Origin: Paralichthys olivaceus
Lineage: Eukaryota > Chordata > Actinopteri > Pleuronectiformes > Paralichthyidae
Assembly (NCBI RefSeq): GCF_024713975.1
Contig: NC_091097.1
Span: 2,199,361-2,263,360 of the forward strand
Reading direction: 5' to 3'
DNA length: 64,000 nt
Shown here: positions 36,621 to 50,000 of the stretch, in pieces
Numbering within the stretch: position 1 is the stretch's first letter
Layout: each line of letters begins with the position of its first letter
Notes under the pieces: generated by a model
Seen by the model: the letters and a program-made list of their open reading frames with translations, nothing else
Told to the model about the DNA's origin: nothing
The model's database searches: none
Program-made: the position numbers and the translations under genes

Positions 36621-36905
36621 AAAGACTGGAAGTACTTAGTCCACAGAACCTGACGTAAAGACTGGAAGTACTCAGTCCACAGAACCTGGCATAAAGACTG
36701 GAAGTACTCAGTCTACAGAACCTTAAGAAAAGACCGGCAGTACTCAGTCTACAGAACCTGGCATAAAGACTGGAAGTACTCAGTCTACAGAACCTTAAGA
36801 AAAGACCGGCAGTACTCAGTCTACAGAACCTGGCATAAAAACTGGAAGTACTCAGTCTACAGAACCTTAAGAAAAGACCGGCAGTACTCAGTCTACAGAA
36901 CCTGA
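36621..36905. repeat. 36-bp minisatellite, about 8 units, partly organised as 72-bp dimers
   Basis: Units begin at 36621, 36657, 36693 and so on (aaagactggaagtactcagt plus ccacagaacctggcat). From 36729 a variant unit with aaaagaccggcagtactcag and ccttaag alternates with the first type, making a 72-bp higher-order repeat. Because 36 is divisible by 3, the minus strand stays open (about 118 codons). Confidence 0.9.
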
Positions 36906-37291
36906 AGGGGCACAAAGGGGTCGGAACAAATCACACACCTGCTACATATTTATGCGCATGAAATAAATATATTCTGCCAATCGAGTGTTACAATCTCATT
37001 TAACAGTGACATTATCTATGGATTATTATTTTGCAGCTTTGCTGGCTGAAATTGACGTTGCATAAAACAAACAAACAAAAAGGTAATTTTGATGCGTGAC
37101 AATTATGTCCAAAGACACTGGATCCAACATCCCCCATGATGCAACCATGACTGGTCATTTAAATCAAGCCACTGTCCCAACTTGTGACTGTCCGCTGCAA
37201 TTCACTTTCAGTTTGGTTTTTTTTTCGGGTCCTGGTGCTTTCAGCCTGAGTTCCCCATCAGTGGTGTTTGTGCTCCACTTCTCCACTCCAC

Positions 37292-37651
37292 TTAGTTGAC
37301 CGTGGTAAAAGACCTGGGCTCCAGGCTCTGTTTTAGAATGGACATCCACACCAGTCCAGTGACCAGGAACATCAGACCCACAGAGAGGAATAGGGGTCCC
37401 AGCAGGTAGGGGACATTACCCACCTGGGTGAAGAAGAGCAAGGACAGTACTGTGCCAGATCCAAACAACAGCATGCCAACACTGATGACCACCATGGCCC
37501 TACAGGTGAGGGACCAGCCGGATGGAGGCACAGCATCCTGATAGGGAGGCGAGTCCCCGTCCTGGAGAGGGAGGAGTAGGGAGGATGCTTCGAACTCCTC
37601 CCTGTCCTGAGAGGAAGGATCGCTGTACGTGGTGACCTCTGTGGAAAGCAT
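37292..37651 (-). CDS. pirt: PIRT-like two-helix membrane protein, 119 aa
   Basis: PIRT is a small membrane protein that binds phosphoinositides and modulates TRPV1/TRPM8 in sensory neurons (family knowledge). Start chosen at MLSTEVTTY (37651), because a good acceptor (cccagcag) lies 17 nt upstream at 37669-37670. Longer in-frame initiation at 37723 would read through that acceptor. Seen: an acidic N-terminus (about 1-45), helix 1 (MVVISVGMLLFGSGTVL), a short loop, helix 2 (LLGPLFLSVGLMFLVTGLVW) and a short tail, SILKQSLEPRSFTTVN. The helix-2 motif closely resembles GPGFLSLGLMMLVCGLVW of mammalian PIRT. The tail lacks the Lys/Arg cluster of mammalian PIRT. A 5' UTR exon with a GTAAGA donor probably starts near 38123. 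It could be a divergent pirt or a paralogue. Confidence 0.7.
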   Translation of the reverse strand: MLSTEVTTYSDPSSQDREEFEASSLLLPLQDGDSPPYQDAVPPSGWSLTCRAMVVISVGMLLFGSGTVLSLLFFTQVGNVPYLLGPLFLSVGLMFLVTGLVWMSILKQSLEPRSFTTVN

Positions 37652-38122
37652 CGTGACACTGGATGGCACTGCTGGGGTGAGATGCCACAAATAACACCAC
37701 AGGCTAAGATACAACAGATACAACCACTTTGGTGTTAATAGAGAAAATATCTGAAAATCTAACTTAACCTTAAATTCAGGTGCAGTAAAAAAAATATGGT
37801 TTATTGATTTATATATTTAAGAAAAACATATAAATCAACAGGGAAACTAAAATACAGTTTTCTTCTCTTGAAAAATATTAAGTTTCTGCAAAATGAAACT
37901 ATATGTACAAGAATCTTCAATTGAATTTAACCTTATACAACAGCAAATTCTCTATGAATATTCTGCATCGCCTCAGTCTGACAGACAGGGAACAGATTTT
38001 TGTCTGGACTTTGTGAATTGTTCTGGATGCTCAGTTCAGAACCTCCCTCTCTGATTCAGTGGAATTACATCATATATAATATACATGGAGGAAAATTCGA
38101 ATTAAAGTTGTCTCCATCTTAC

Positions 38123-38200
38123 CTAAAGCCTTTCTGTGTATGTCCCTGTTAGACGCTGACCGCAGACTGACTGGACAGCTGCTCACATTGAAGCCATGCC
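38123..38200 (-). other. Probable non-coding first exon of the PIRT-like gene
   Basis: On the minus strand the segment ends at a strong donor (AG|GTAAGA, donor at 38121-38122). It is followed 0.45 kb later by the acceptor that precedes the PIRT-like start codon. It contains no long frame. The upstream limit is a guess. Confidence 0.35.
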
Positions 38201-38989
38201 CCCGCCACTGAGCTCACCCTCCACCCACCATCCTCATCCCCTCACCCATCATACTCCAACCACCATCTATTCTGCTGCATTCACCTTCATTTGAATTCAA
38301 CTAAATTCATCGTATTACTTACACGTGTGCTAAAACCCTTGATTTGAATCAGTTACGAGCCATTAACACAGTGATGTTGGTGTGTGGGCTTGAAGTGAGA
38401 CGTGAACACATGTGCTTCATACTCAACTGTGAACTGAAGTGAGTTGTGGTGGGAGTACTTTTGGAACTTAAAGATGAGGAGGGATGCCTTAGCATAATTA
38501 TTACAATAATTGAGCAAGCCCATTTCATTAGTCGCTGCAGTGCAGGGATTAGACACCACCTGCTGGTGGATTCTCTCCATGATGAAATCATCTGGGGCAA
38601 ATGAGTGAATATCATGAAAAGGTTTGAACCTTCAGTTCTGTTAAATATTCAGAAGTCTCCATTTATCTTCAATGTTCAGCCTGATGCAACACTAACAGCA
38701 CATGATGTAAGTAAAGCAACAGTGCCACACCGATACTGGAGCTGGACAGAGAATGTTTAAAAAAATGATTTATTTGAAGAATTGTGAGTTGGATATTGAG
38801 TGGATGGGACACAATGCTCCCTGATAGACAAACTATAATAATGACATGGTTTTAAATGACAGTCGTTGTTTTGTATATATATATATAAAACTATACTCTA
38901 CTATATATACTAAATGCAAATAAAAACAGTGAGTATCTTTGTCTTTTTGTCTGATGAGGATCTATAATGAACAGAAATAAGTGCTGCCC

Positions 38990-39105
38990 ATAGATGCACT
39001 GTATGAAAGTGTGTGAGTGGGTGAATATAAAACTATACAGTGAAGTGCTGAGTGGTCATCAAGACTAATAAAGCACTAAATCAACACAGACCATTTACAG
39101 AAGCT
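38990..39105 (+). repeat. SINE 3' body fragment
   Basis: tgcactgtatgaaagtgtgt, agtgctgagtggtcatcaag actaataaagcac and agaccatttac match the 3' half of the SINE at 13014-13170. Confidence 0.65.
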
Positions 39106-39720
39106 GAATAAATGTCTGACTGTTTCTGCTGCCAGAGCAGAGAAGCAGCTGTCGTGATGACAATAAGCTTCAAAGCATCAACGCTGTCAGAAACTGTCAG
39201 AATCAAAGGACTCCATTGCAGTAATTCAGACGCTGGGTGATAAATGCATGAATGAGGGGTTCTGCCACAGAGTTGGGGAGCGGGCCGGAGTCTGGAGATG
39301 TTTTTGAGATGAAAGAAAGCAGATTTCGTGACAGATTTGATGTGAGATTGGAAAGAGAGGATGGAGTCGTGAATGACAGCCAGGTTCTGAACCTCTGGGG
39401 ATGTGCGTATGGAACAGCTGTCAACGATGAGCACCAACCCTCCAGAGCTTTTGAGTTAGTGAAGGTTAAATGACATCCAGATTTTTATGGCGTGCTGGCA
39501 GTTGACTGACTGGGGGAGGGCTGAGTGGATGGATTAGTGCTTACAAATGGGTGACGTAAACGTGGGATTGGACGTTAAGACCATTTTGACGGATGATGCG
39601 ACCAAGCGGGAGCATGTAGATGGTGAAAAGAAGGGGGTCAAGCTCTGAGTCTGGATGCGTTATGTCAAACTTAACCTGGTAATAAGTGAACCAGCTTCGT
39701 ATTTCTGAGGTTTGGTTTGT
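39106..39720 (-). mobile_element. L2/CR1-like LINE reverse-transcriptase fragment
   Basis: The minus strand encodes pieces of LINE RT in order: LDPLLFTIYMLPLGRIIRQN (around 39600), then PEVQNLAVIHDSILSFQSHI and KSAFFHLKNISRLRP (39260-39400), then a degraded HSCIYHPASELLQW. Frames are broken and only the RT palm-to-thumb part remains. Confidence 0.8.
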
Positions 39721-39759
39721 ATGATATGGTGAATCCTCTAAGGGTCCACGCATGAACTT

Positions 39760-40235
39760 TTCTTTTGCTCACTGACGTAGTCGACCGGCTCATTTCAGAT
39801 TTCATGGTCTTCCTTTAGAAAGCAACCAAGTGTTAATGTTGGCAGACAAACCACCTTCGATATCGTGGACAGAGTTGTACATATTATGTTCTTCACTTGT
39901 GTGGCCACCTCTTCATTCCTCATATTGACAGAAAACTCCACCTCTATCGAAATGACGTGTTAGCTGTTTCACACTAATATTAAATGAAAAATAATGCAGC
40001 TGCTTGAGAAATATTAAATTGTTACTTTTGAAACATTGCGCTCTGGTCAGTACGTGTTAAATGGCTGTATCTACCACACACTTCTTTCTATATTGACGTA
40101 ACCCTGTTCAGATTAACGCTGAGACTTGACACTTTAATGTAGTAACCATTATTTTATTTCAAACTTTATGTGCTGAGGCTCAGGGGCTGAAAACAGAAAA
40201 ATATGTAATGGTCCCAATACTGGAAGGTCTCTTGT
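39760..40235 (+). repeat. Unclassified interspersed repeat B, copy 1
   Basis: Shares tcgaccggctcatttcagat ttcat, tttagaaagcaaccaa, cagacaaaccaccttcgata and aaaaatatgtaat with 50500-51210. The end, ggtcccaatactggaag, resembles ends of DNA transposon remnants. No coding capacity seen. Confidence 0.55.
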
Positions 40236-40592
40236 AGAAATACTACAAGTTGTATTTAAAAAATAAAATCCTTTTTATGTTAAGCAGTAGTTTAAGAATA
40301 AAACAACCAACATGTGCCCAGATAATCCTTAAAATGAAAGCTCCATCACTACTACTACATCATTCATTAGAACCTCTTGACAGCCATCTGCTAGAACGTG
40401 CTCTGTGAAGGAACACACTTAGGTTTCCCAATTTATTATTTTATTGTCATAATTGTTTGCTTTGATAACATTTGAAGACGCTCAAGCACACTGCCAGAAC
40501 GCCACGAGAAACCAAAACTGGGTAAAAGCAAAGAGAAACATGTACACCCAAGATAAACATTTGGTTTCAACTGGGTAGGTTCTCTCAAACAA

Positions 40593-40598
40593 TTTATT
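40593..40598 (-). promoter_or_regulatory. Candidate gspt1 polyadenylation signal
   Basis: Minus-strand AATAAA (tttatt on plus) about 425 nt after the gspt1 stop codon. It would give a compact 3' UTR containing the A/T-rich stretch near 40690-40710. Confidence 0.5.
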
Positions 40599-41021
40599 TT
40601 GCAGTTTTCTTCTGAAAATCATTGTTATACTCAGCCAGCAAAAATCCTGGTCCACATCTGTTTACAGATATAACTTCTGCCATTTCATTTATGAAAAAAA
40701 AAAAAAAAAAACTAGAAGAAAAATATGTAATGATGTGTAGACCAGAGTTGGGGTGGGAGAGGTGGAGGGAGGTGCTAACCCAGAAATGGCATAGCTGAGC
40801 TCTCAATATGAGAAAGCCGACTCGTGTGGACTTCATCTTGGTTTGCTTTAAAAACAGGTTTTCTTTTTCAAGTTTTTTTTGTTTTCTGAAGCTGATCTTC
40901 GGCACGCGGAAAGGGGGGCGTGACAGGGAGGTGTCCTCGCCGCTGACAACAATGTGGGCGGGTTTCGACCAAGCTCTGCCCGTTTCCTTCTCATCAGGAC
41001 TCTCGGACAGCTCTGTCCTCT

Positions 41022-44000
41022 TCAGTCCCGCTCAGCGACCAGCTTCAGCACCTTACCGATGGCGATGGTCTTACCTGAGAAGCAAGCACATAACAATCAC
41101 ATTTCTGTTCACCAATACATCAATGTTAAATAATTGTGGATCCCCTTTAAGTAAAGGTGAAAATACCTACAACTCAAGATGCTGAACCCCGAATTTCCCC
41201 TCATATAAACAAAAGTGCTGCTAATAGATAGACTGTATGAATGTGTGTGTGAATGGGTGAATGGCAAACTGTACTGTTAAGTCCTGTGAGTGGTCATCAA
41301 GACTAGAAAAGCTCTATATAAATACAAACCGTTTCCTTCTCTGTCAGTGGCAGATGCTTCTAACTTAGTCGTCTAACTAATCCATCTGTTGCCTGATATA
41401 CAGACAGCTGTTCACTGGTGCTTTGCTGAATTAAATAGAATCCACATGTTGTGGACAGAGATAACTTCTCCTAAAACAAAGAAAGCTCTCAGATCTGTGT
41501 GGAGTAGGGTCGGCCATCGTTTAGGTTTTACCGATACCGGTGCAGACACTTGCAGTGACGTTTATGTAATCAGAACAACTATTTCAGGACTGGTAGTGAG
41601 TCTTTTCAGTCTGTCCCTCTTGAAGACGTCTCAATCAGCTACTCTGATCTTTGATTCATTTACCAAATTGTAATGATATAAAATTTCCAGAAGGTAGACA
41701 TCATACACTTCATGCATGCCAATCAAATCCACTTGCAACAGGATAAAGCTGCACACAGATAAAAGATCCATCTCAGGCTTTTAAGGACATTGAATCATTC
41801 TAATTAAAATACTGAATATTGTTATTTTAAGCTCTTGACAAAATACATGACACCACAGTTGTGCTGGGTAGTTTCTTCACTGGTTGCAATTTGAACACTG
41901 TAACCAGCGCACTTTCATATGTACTTCCCTTTATTTTATCTGTTGATTCCATTTTATCTTATTGTATAAGTATTTACGATTTGACTGTGTATGTATTTTT
42001 AGTATACTTACACAATGTAAGGCTTTTTTTTACTTTCCAGTATGTCGGATAGATCATAGCCATTTGTTTTATGGAAGTTTATATTACCATTTTGAAGAAA
42101 TTAACATTTGAAGCTATAGAGACTGGTATAAATCACATTAATGATAATGAGCCCAACGGTGTAAAGATGGTGCTGATTATTATTGGTTATTAGCTTTGTG
42201 TTTATTCGGAAGGAATCTGAATTGGATACTTTGTAGAACTTGCAGATAAACTGTAGCAGGAGAGAAACGGCAGAGTGATAGCACCTGATGCCACACCAGA
42301 TTTCAAACCACCCCCCGGGTGTGCAAGTGCAAAGTACCTTCGTCCCGTAAGGTAAATCGTCCCATCTGAGGAAAGTCTTTAAAGGTCTCGAGGCAAATGG
42401 TTCCTGCTGTGCGCAGACGGGCAATGCAGACCTGGTCCTGTTTGACGAATCGTGGTCGTGTCTTACTCTTCTCTCCTGACTTCTTGTCCACCAGACAGAT
42501 TAAGGCCTGCAGGGGAGCAAAGAGTTCCAGGATACCATCACATAATGGACACGGGTAAGATTAAATATCACATTGACTAAGTGGTAACCACAGCTTCATG
42601 TGTTATTAAATGACAGCATTCTCAATCTACTACATATATTGAAATAATATATGAAACAACAGAAACAAACAATGCAGCTAAACTTTTGTTCAAGCAGTTC
42701 CTCAACAAATTACCATCTATAATAGTAATGTTGGGCAGCATCCACACTAGCAGGTTAAAAACCATCTCCATCCAGACAAGGGTTTTAACTCTGTATCAGC
42801 AAATCTCAATCTAACACCAGTCACATGACAGCAATGTGTTTGTTTCTGCTCCTCCAGACTATGGACAAGCAACGTTTCCACAAGCCTCTGTTTTAGAGGT
42901 TCAGAATCTCTGGAGTAGTGTGGAGGCCAGGTGGAAATGTAGCAGAAATGATGCTTTCCAAAACTACAACCTCATTAGATCTTACCGTGATTTGCACTTC
43001 TTCAATGCAGGTGTGAATGTGAAGGACTGCGTTGTAACCTGGACAGATGATGGATTTGTGTTCAATGATGACGATCTGAAGAGAAAAGAAAGCGTGATGA
43101 GAAGACATCCCAAAACAACATGTCACTTTAATGAGCACTACACCAGCCAGCTCAGTGTGTGCCCTGATGGCCACTGAGGAGTCCACTGCAGGTATTAACA
43201 CAGAGGCATTGTGGGCAGGATGAAGAGGGTGTGCTCAAACATGCCATTTGAACTCCCTTCTGGGCGATATGACTCTTACAAACAGGACACGGCCCTCACA
43301 AGCTGCCCACACACAGTCACCGCCTTGGTCATGTCTTGGCTGGGGCATCACCAAGTGTGATGAAGAATTGTTACGAAGTGGACCGAGATCTTTACTTTGG
43401 TGGGCCACTGGGGTCATTGTGGCAAATTACACGTTTGTCTTTTTTGTTTTATTTGGTTTTCAGGCTCTGAGAAATGAATCAATTCAGAGGGTTGTGATGA
43501 GCCTTCTGGGTGTCATGGGCACACTTAATGAGCACAAGTTGTCATTGAGTGGGACTAAGTCACAGCTCTCAGATGAAATTGCCTCACAAGCTTATTAGAC
43601 CTTCGAACGTAGCTTAGCCAAAGCAAATACAGTGCAGATATGAGGCTGGGTGATGTCACCAGGTATCTGTTCTTTGCTTGGCTGAAGATGGATTCTAGAA
43701 CACTTTAAAGTTGAACTGGGTGAGAGTGTAGATTTTCACCTATACTGTTCCTTGTAACTACAGGTAAACACATGCTAAGCTAGACAACTGTAAATGACAT
43801 CAGAAGAAAACATCAAGAGTGCATGTTTAGCTTTGATTTCCATCAACATAAAATGAGTACATTTGAATCATGGAGCTCTAGTCTGCTCATGGATACGCTG
43901 TCTGACACTGTTGGTTGGTTACTCCTTACACATTTGTGTCTATAACATTTCAAAACATTGTGTAATCATTTCCCACAGCCCAAGGTGATGTATTGAAAGA

Positions 44001-47000
44001 GCTTCTTTTATTGATATTTGAGAGCCTGGAACAAGGTCTTCTGTCAATGAGCTTACTGATTAATCCCCTAATTATTAATTATTGCCAATTAGTGTGGATC
44101 AGTGAGAGTGGAGCTGCTATGTAGACTGACCTGGGCGTCAAAGGTGCGCCCTGAGTGGCAGAGGTTCTCAGCATTACATAGGATAAAGCCCGGCAGGATC
44201 TCCTCCTCCTCAATGCCCTTCAGCCGCAACTTGAGGTTTTCCCCCGGCCCAGCATCGTCCGTTTCCACATCATCCGACAGGAGACTCAATACCTCCACAA
44301 CATGCTGCAAGAGCAGAGAGAATAGGGGTAGAAACATGGGATAGGACCAGGAGAGAAATTGTTTCTTTAATCAGAGCAGACAGAGCAGTAGTTTCAGTAG
44401 AGAACAACCAGACAGACTCATCTCTTCATTGCAGCGTGCAAGCATTTTTTGCAGAAACAGTGGCGACAGACCAATGTTCTCAGACACATGTGTTGAGAGC
44501 AGAAAAACACCTACTAACCAATTATTTTGATGCTGTATTTGGTATCTGTTATTTTATTCTATAAAAAAGTAACTTGTGACAATAAGCAATTACTCATTTT
44601 CAGTAACTTTCAAAAAACTCAGTGGTATTTTAACAGTGTGGTCCAAACGTTTTGGGCTTTCACTGTGTGCATGATGATTGGTTCAGTATGTGGACACACA
44701 TGAATGAAGCAGTGACAAAGAAGTCATCGCTAATAGAAAATATGCTTGTTTTAGCTGTCAGTATGAGGCACTTTCCTTCTGATGGTTTCTATAAAGTTTC
44801 CATTAACACTCTTCCAGCAGATGGAAGAAAAGGATTGTGGGACATCTTACCCTGTTTGGCATCATGACCAGCTGCTGTGCTTTACCGATGGAGCCCGACT
44901 CTAGTTTGCCCAGAATCACTGTGCCCATGTCCTGTTGAGACAGAGTGACAGAGAGCAGGTGAGAAGAACAATCGATAACATGGTTACAGCTCGGCCTCCA
45001 AGAACAATCAGCTGACATTTCCACTGCAAATAAAACTCATTTAGCTTCATGTCTGCACCTTACTAGAACAACATGGCAGGAAATTACTTAAGTCAACTGT
45101 CAGCTGTTCACAGTGTGAATGTAAACTGAGTGTCTCAGTTGGGACTCAGAAAATATCATCCAATAAAAGACACTTCGTCACCTCTGAGCAGTTGACTGGT
45201 GTCAAAACAAACAGTGCCAACTCCAAGGGAGTCTATTTTTAACAAAGGGGCTGTAAATGGGCTCATTTTACAATCAGAGTACTGATAATAACAATATATA
45301 ACATACTTCACTCATTCAAGACATATGTGGGTGCAATTAGTTCATATCACCTATACCCAGGCATTGAAATCTTTTCTAACCACTGGTATTTGAGAATCTA
45401 CAGTTACCCAGAGGTACTCCTTTTAATGCAGACTTTCCTTTGGACAACACTGCGACTTAAGAGGGGGTAACTAGATTCTTACCTTGTATTTGTCTACAAT
45501 GGGCAATCTGACAGGGCCATCGCTGGATCTGTTGAAATTTGGCAAACTGTCCAAGTGTGGAATGAATGGTAAACCTCTGCAATGACATCAAATATGGACA
45601 GTAGTTAGTGGGGAAGGATGGTAAGAGCATTGGTTTGAATATACGATTCTCACGGTGTCGGCAGAGACCTGCTGAGAACAGGCAAAGGGACTTACGTGTA
45701 CCAGGAGCACATATCAGTGGGCTCCTTCAGGTTTGCTCCTGTCAGCCCGGAGCATGGCATGAAATGAATGTCTTTCTTTGGGTTGAAGCCCACCTTCTTC
45801 AAAAATGGCACCAGTTTCTCCTTACACTCTTCATACCTGAGGGCACGGACAACAGGGGAGACGTCAACATCATCTTCACTGGAGGCAGCGCCAACATTCA
45901 GACAGACTTAACACATAATATTAGATGAAGCAGGTGTAGTTTTTACCAGTTAACCTTTAAAGACATGGGTGAGATGTTTGTGTTAATGTGTGGTAGTGAC
46001 AGGAAGTGTATTTACATGAACGGAAAGAGAACTTTGATCAGATCATAAAATGGTTTGATACCAGCATATGCTCTGTCAGCCCTCTTTACTAACTTCAGCC
46101 AACCGTCCCTCATCACTTTAATACAATTTAATCTAATTTACAATCTTCAGTAAAAATAATCCATGTGCTGTGTGGACCCCTGTGCACATACAGACCACAA
46201 TAGGTGACTGTGTGAATATCTGCCCTGCATGCACACTGCTCATGCCAGTGGAGGGATCAGCAGGGCTTCACACATAAATTAAACTGTTATTATCCATCTC
46301 CTCACCTCTCAAGGCTCCAGTTGACTGTAGGGTCATCCATTTTATTCACCAGAACTATCAGGTGCTTGACGCCAGCCGTTTTGGCCAGCATGGCATGCTC
46401 CCGTGTTTGGCCACCTTTCTCAAAACCAGTTTCAAACTCGCCTTTCCTTGCAGAGATCACCTGAGGTAGAGCACATTCGTTCAGATTTAGTTTAAAACAT
46501 ATGACACTAAGTGTCAGAGAAAATCATATCTGAAAAACAGATGTTAAAAAACATCTTAACAAGATGTTATAGGTTAGACAAAGAAAACTGTTCGTGGACA
46601 TTTAGTTTAATAGCAAGTGCTTTTCATGCTCTTTAGTCACAGGAACCATCTGCATGTCCATCTCCCAACACCAACCAAAAAAGTAAATATCAGCCTCGCT
46701 GATTTGTCAACTCTTGTCAAAATGGAGTTGCTTTAGGGGCTAATTAATTCATGAACTTCTGTTTCTATGGCTACTAGTGAAGTGTTAAACTGATGTTCCA
46801 CTGTAACTCAACAATTCAACACGCCTGTATATGTGGTAAACTCACCAGAACAGCCAGGTCTGCTTGTGATGCACCTCCAATCATGTTAGGCACAAAGCTT
46901 TTGTGGCCTGGAGCGTCTAGGATAGTAAAGTGCTTTTTGTCTGTCTCAAAGTACGCTCGGCCCACCTCCACCGTCTTGCCTTTGTCTCTCTCCTCTTGAT

Positions 47001-50000
47001 TGGTGTCCAAAGCCCAAGACAAATACCTGAGACAAAAAAAAAGTTTCAGTCTATTGAGAAACACACGCACGCACAAATGGTTCCTGGCAAAAAAATAACA
47101 AAACTCACAGATTTATTACATTTATATTAACTTTACTTATGCAGCACCTTTCTTCAACTTTAGTTACAAAGAGCGAAACTATTTTCAATGAAATCTATTC
47201 AGTACAGTAATACGTCCACTCACCAGGTTTCTCGGTTCTTTTCCTTGGCTTCTCTCTCGTACTTTTCTAAGGTTCTCTTGTCTACCATGCCTGTTAGATA
47301 CCTGTTGGAGAGGAAGGGGAAATGCATATCAGCAGGTCAAAGGTCTGATGCAGTTAATATACCCTCATGAGAAAATGCAGAGAACACAAAAACACTCACA
47401 TGATTTGTCCGCCAATGGTGGACTTTCCAGCATCTGGAGAGGAAGCACAGAGATTATATTTTAGCCAGAACCACAACATCATTGAGTGGTGTTGTATTTG
47501 TCTCAGTGGTGACACTGATTGTTCATGAGACGAATGCACAGAGTCCAAGCCTCCAGCACAAGTATGAAAGAGGGAGGTGTTGTCTCCTCGTCAGTCAGAG
47601 CCTGCAGTGACCACAAAGTGAAGCATATCCACGACTTGAGGTGTTCTGTAATTCAATGCAACTCCCTTTACTTCTGCAGGTCAGTGAGATACTTATGGAG
47701 GAGAATCAATTGGTTTTTTTCTTGCTAAAACGGTCACCTCTGAGCTGCTGTCCTAAGACTGTGATTGGCAGTATTAGCATGGACTGTTCATATGATGCCT
47801 AATGCTCACACTTTGGCCAAAATGTCATTTTATCATGTAGTGAACATAGTTTATGTTGAGTGACAACAGACCACAATATTAATGAATGCACTTCAGACCT
47901 GCTGGAAGTTCCATTGCTTGTGAGTTACTGTGAAGTTCAGGTGTAATCGGCTGTTGACAGATATCAATGTCTGAGTAAATGAACAATGGACTTAGAACTT
48001 AAATCACGGCAGCTGCAAGAGCTGAGCCTGACTGAAACAGTGCGCTGCTTTGCTTCTTCTGTTTTCTGCTGTAACAAACATGGCTGAGCATTCAGGCTGC
48101 TTCTATGTAAAGTGCCTTGAGATAATGTATATTATGATGGCGCTATACAAATAAAGTTGAATTGAACATTTTGCATGTGATTACATTTGTGTTTGTGGTT
48201 CATTTTGTTATCAAGAACATTTTGACTACACAGCTACACATGCATTTCTTTAAAACCGCTCCTGTAAACATAGTTATCCGTTGACTGAACTACAAAAGAC
48301 AATTGTTTGCACTCACCTACGTGTCCGATGAATACAACATTGATGTGTTCCCTTTTGGGGGCATCTGGCTGTGGAGGTGGAGCCTTGGGCACTGGCATTT
48401 CCTCTTCCTCCTCCATCGTCTCTGGAGCCGTCTCCTCCGTTGTTGCTGCCACTGCTGGTCCCCGGTCCCCGCCTCCTGGCTCTTCGTCATTTGGCTCAGC
48501 TTCTTTCTGGTCCCATCGCTCCTCTATGGTCATATCTGTGTCACCGTTCTCCACTGGAGCTGTTCAATCACAAAGATGCACACTATTAAGCATTTTTTCC
48601 AATCATATTATACACACATTACAGCAACTTAACTGGGTTAAAATACACAGAGGGTTTAATATATTATCATCCAACTTAATAACCCAGACCCAGCATTAAA
48701 GGTCCAGTGTGTAAGATTTAGGTGAAAGGGATCTATTGGCAGAAATGTAATGTAAAATAATCCTCATGATGTTTTCACTAGTTTGTTTCATCTAAATTGT
48801 ATGAATTATAGTTTTCTTTACCCCAGAAAAGACCCTTTATATTTAAATACTTTATATTTACATGGAGGGGACCCTCTCTACAGAGGCCACCATGTTTTTT
48901 ACATAAGTCCAGACTGGACAAACTAAACACCTTTTGAGTTTTTATGACAACTGAAGCTACCACAGGTTCTTTTTCATGTTTGGAAGGAGAGGGTGAGGTG
49001 AGGGGTGTTCAGCTGCAACATGACACTTCAACACTAGATATCACTAAATTCTACACACTGTACCTTTAAAGCATGTTTTAGAGAATCAGACTATACCATA
49101 TGCCAATATTTTTTGAGAGTGCATGATGTGCAGGTTGTTTGGGTGCCTTTCTGGCACTGGTACTGCGTTGAAAGAAGAACTTAGTTTTTACAATTCATTC
49201 AGCATTTCAGTTTGGTTTCAAAGATTAAACAAACTCAGTGCTCCATGCTTAAAATGCAAACCAGGCTTCCAGAAAACACACCATCACATGATTTTCAAAA
49301 AGCTTCATCATATTACATCAAGCTACATCATAAACATGGTAACTCATAGGACGCCACAATAAAATAGATGTTGGAAGTTAATTTAAAAATGCATATAAGT
49401 TATATAGTGTCTTGTGATTAAAAGGTCAAAAGACCTGATGACACTAAGGTACACAACTGAAGACATGTCCTAAAGATCCGCTTACATCAACTGGTGGTAG
49501 GCAGTAATTAGTGCGGGAGAACATCTTATCCTATATTATAAAATATGTATCTGGTTGAATTTTATATTTATTTATAATTACTATATTTATGGTTTTACAG
49601 TAATATATCAAGCCTCAATTACATTTCTTTGTCATAACAGTAAATCTTCACATAGAAAGTAAACAGAGTGCTAGTCACCTTTGCATGATGTTAATTTTAA
49701 ACAGAACCACAGAAACATTTTCAGTAAAAAAATAAGGAAATAAGGGGTAAAGCCACCATAGTGCTGCAACAGTATTTGATGGGTTATGGACCCTAATTCC
49801 ATAGGCAGATATCATTCGATATGCCAATATATTCATACTGATGGGAAACATACATTATGCATTGTGTGAAATTTAGATTCCAGAAAATATCACCTATCCA
49901 ATGCTGGGATCTACACCCCACACGGGAAACACTTTGTGGGAAGACACACAATTCCTTTGTATTGTTTGTGATTCAGACAGAGGCATCTCTGACTCGATGA

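Noticed and set aside
36559-36915. 118-residue repetitive minus-strand frame
   Set aside because: Explained by a 36-bp tandem repeat whose unit is a multiple of three. No evidence of a gene.
40808-41185. 125-residue plus-strand frame
   Set aside because: Antisense of the last gspt1 exon and its 3' UTR.
42836-43598. Two plus-strand frames of 113 and 116 residues
   Set aside because: The first overlaps gspt1 exon 43075-42986 in antisense. Neither resembles a known protein or has splice or promoter context.
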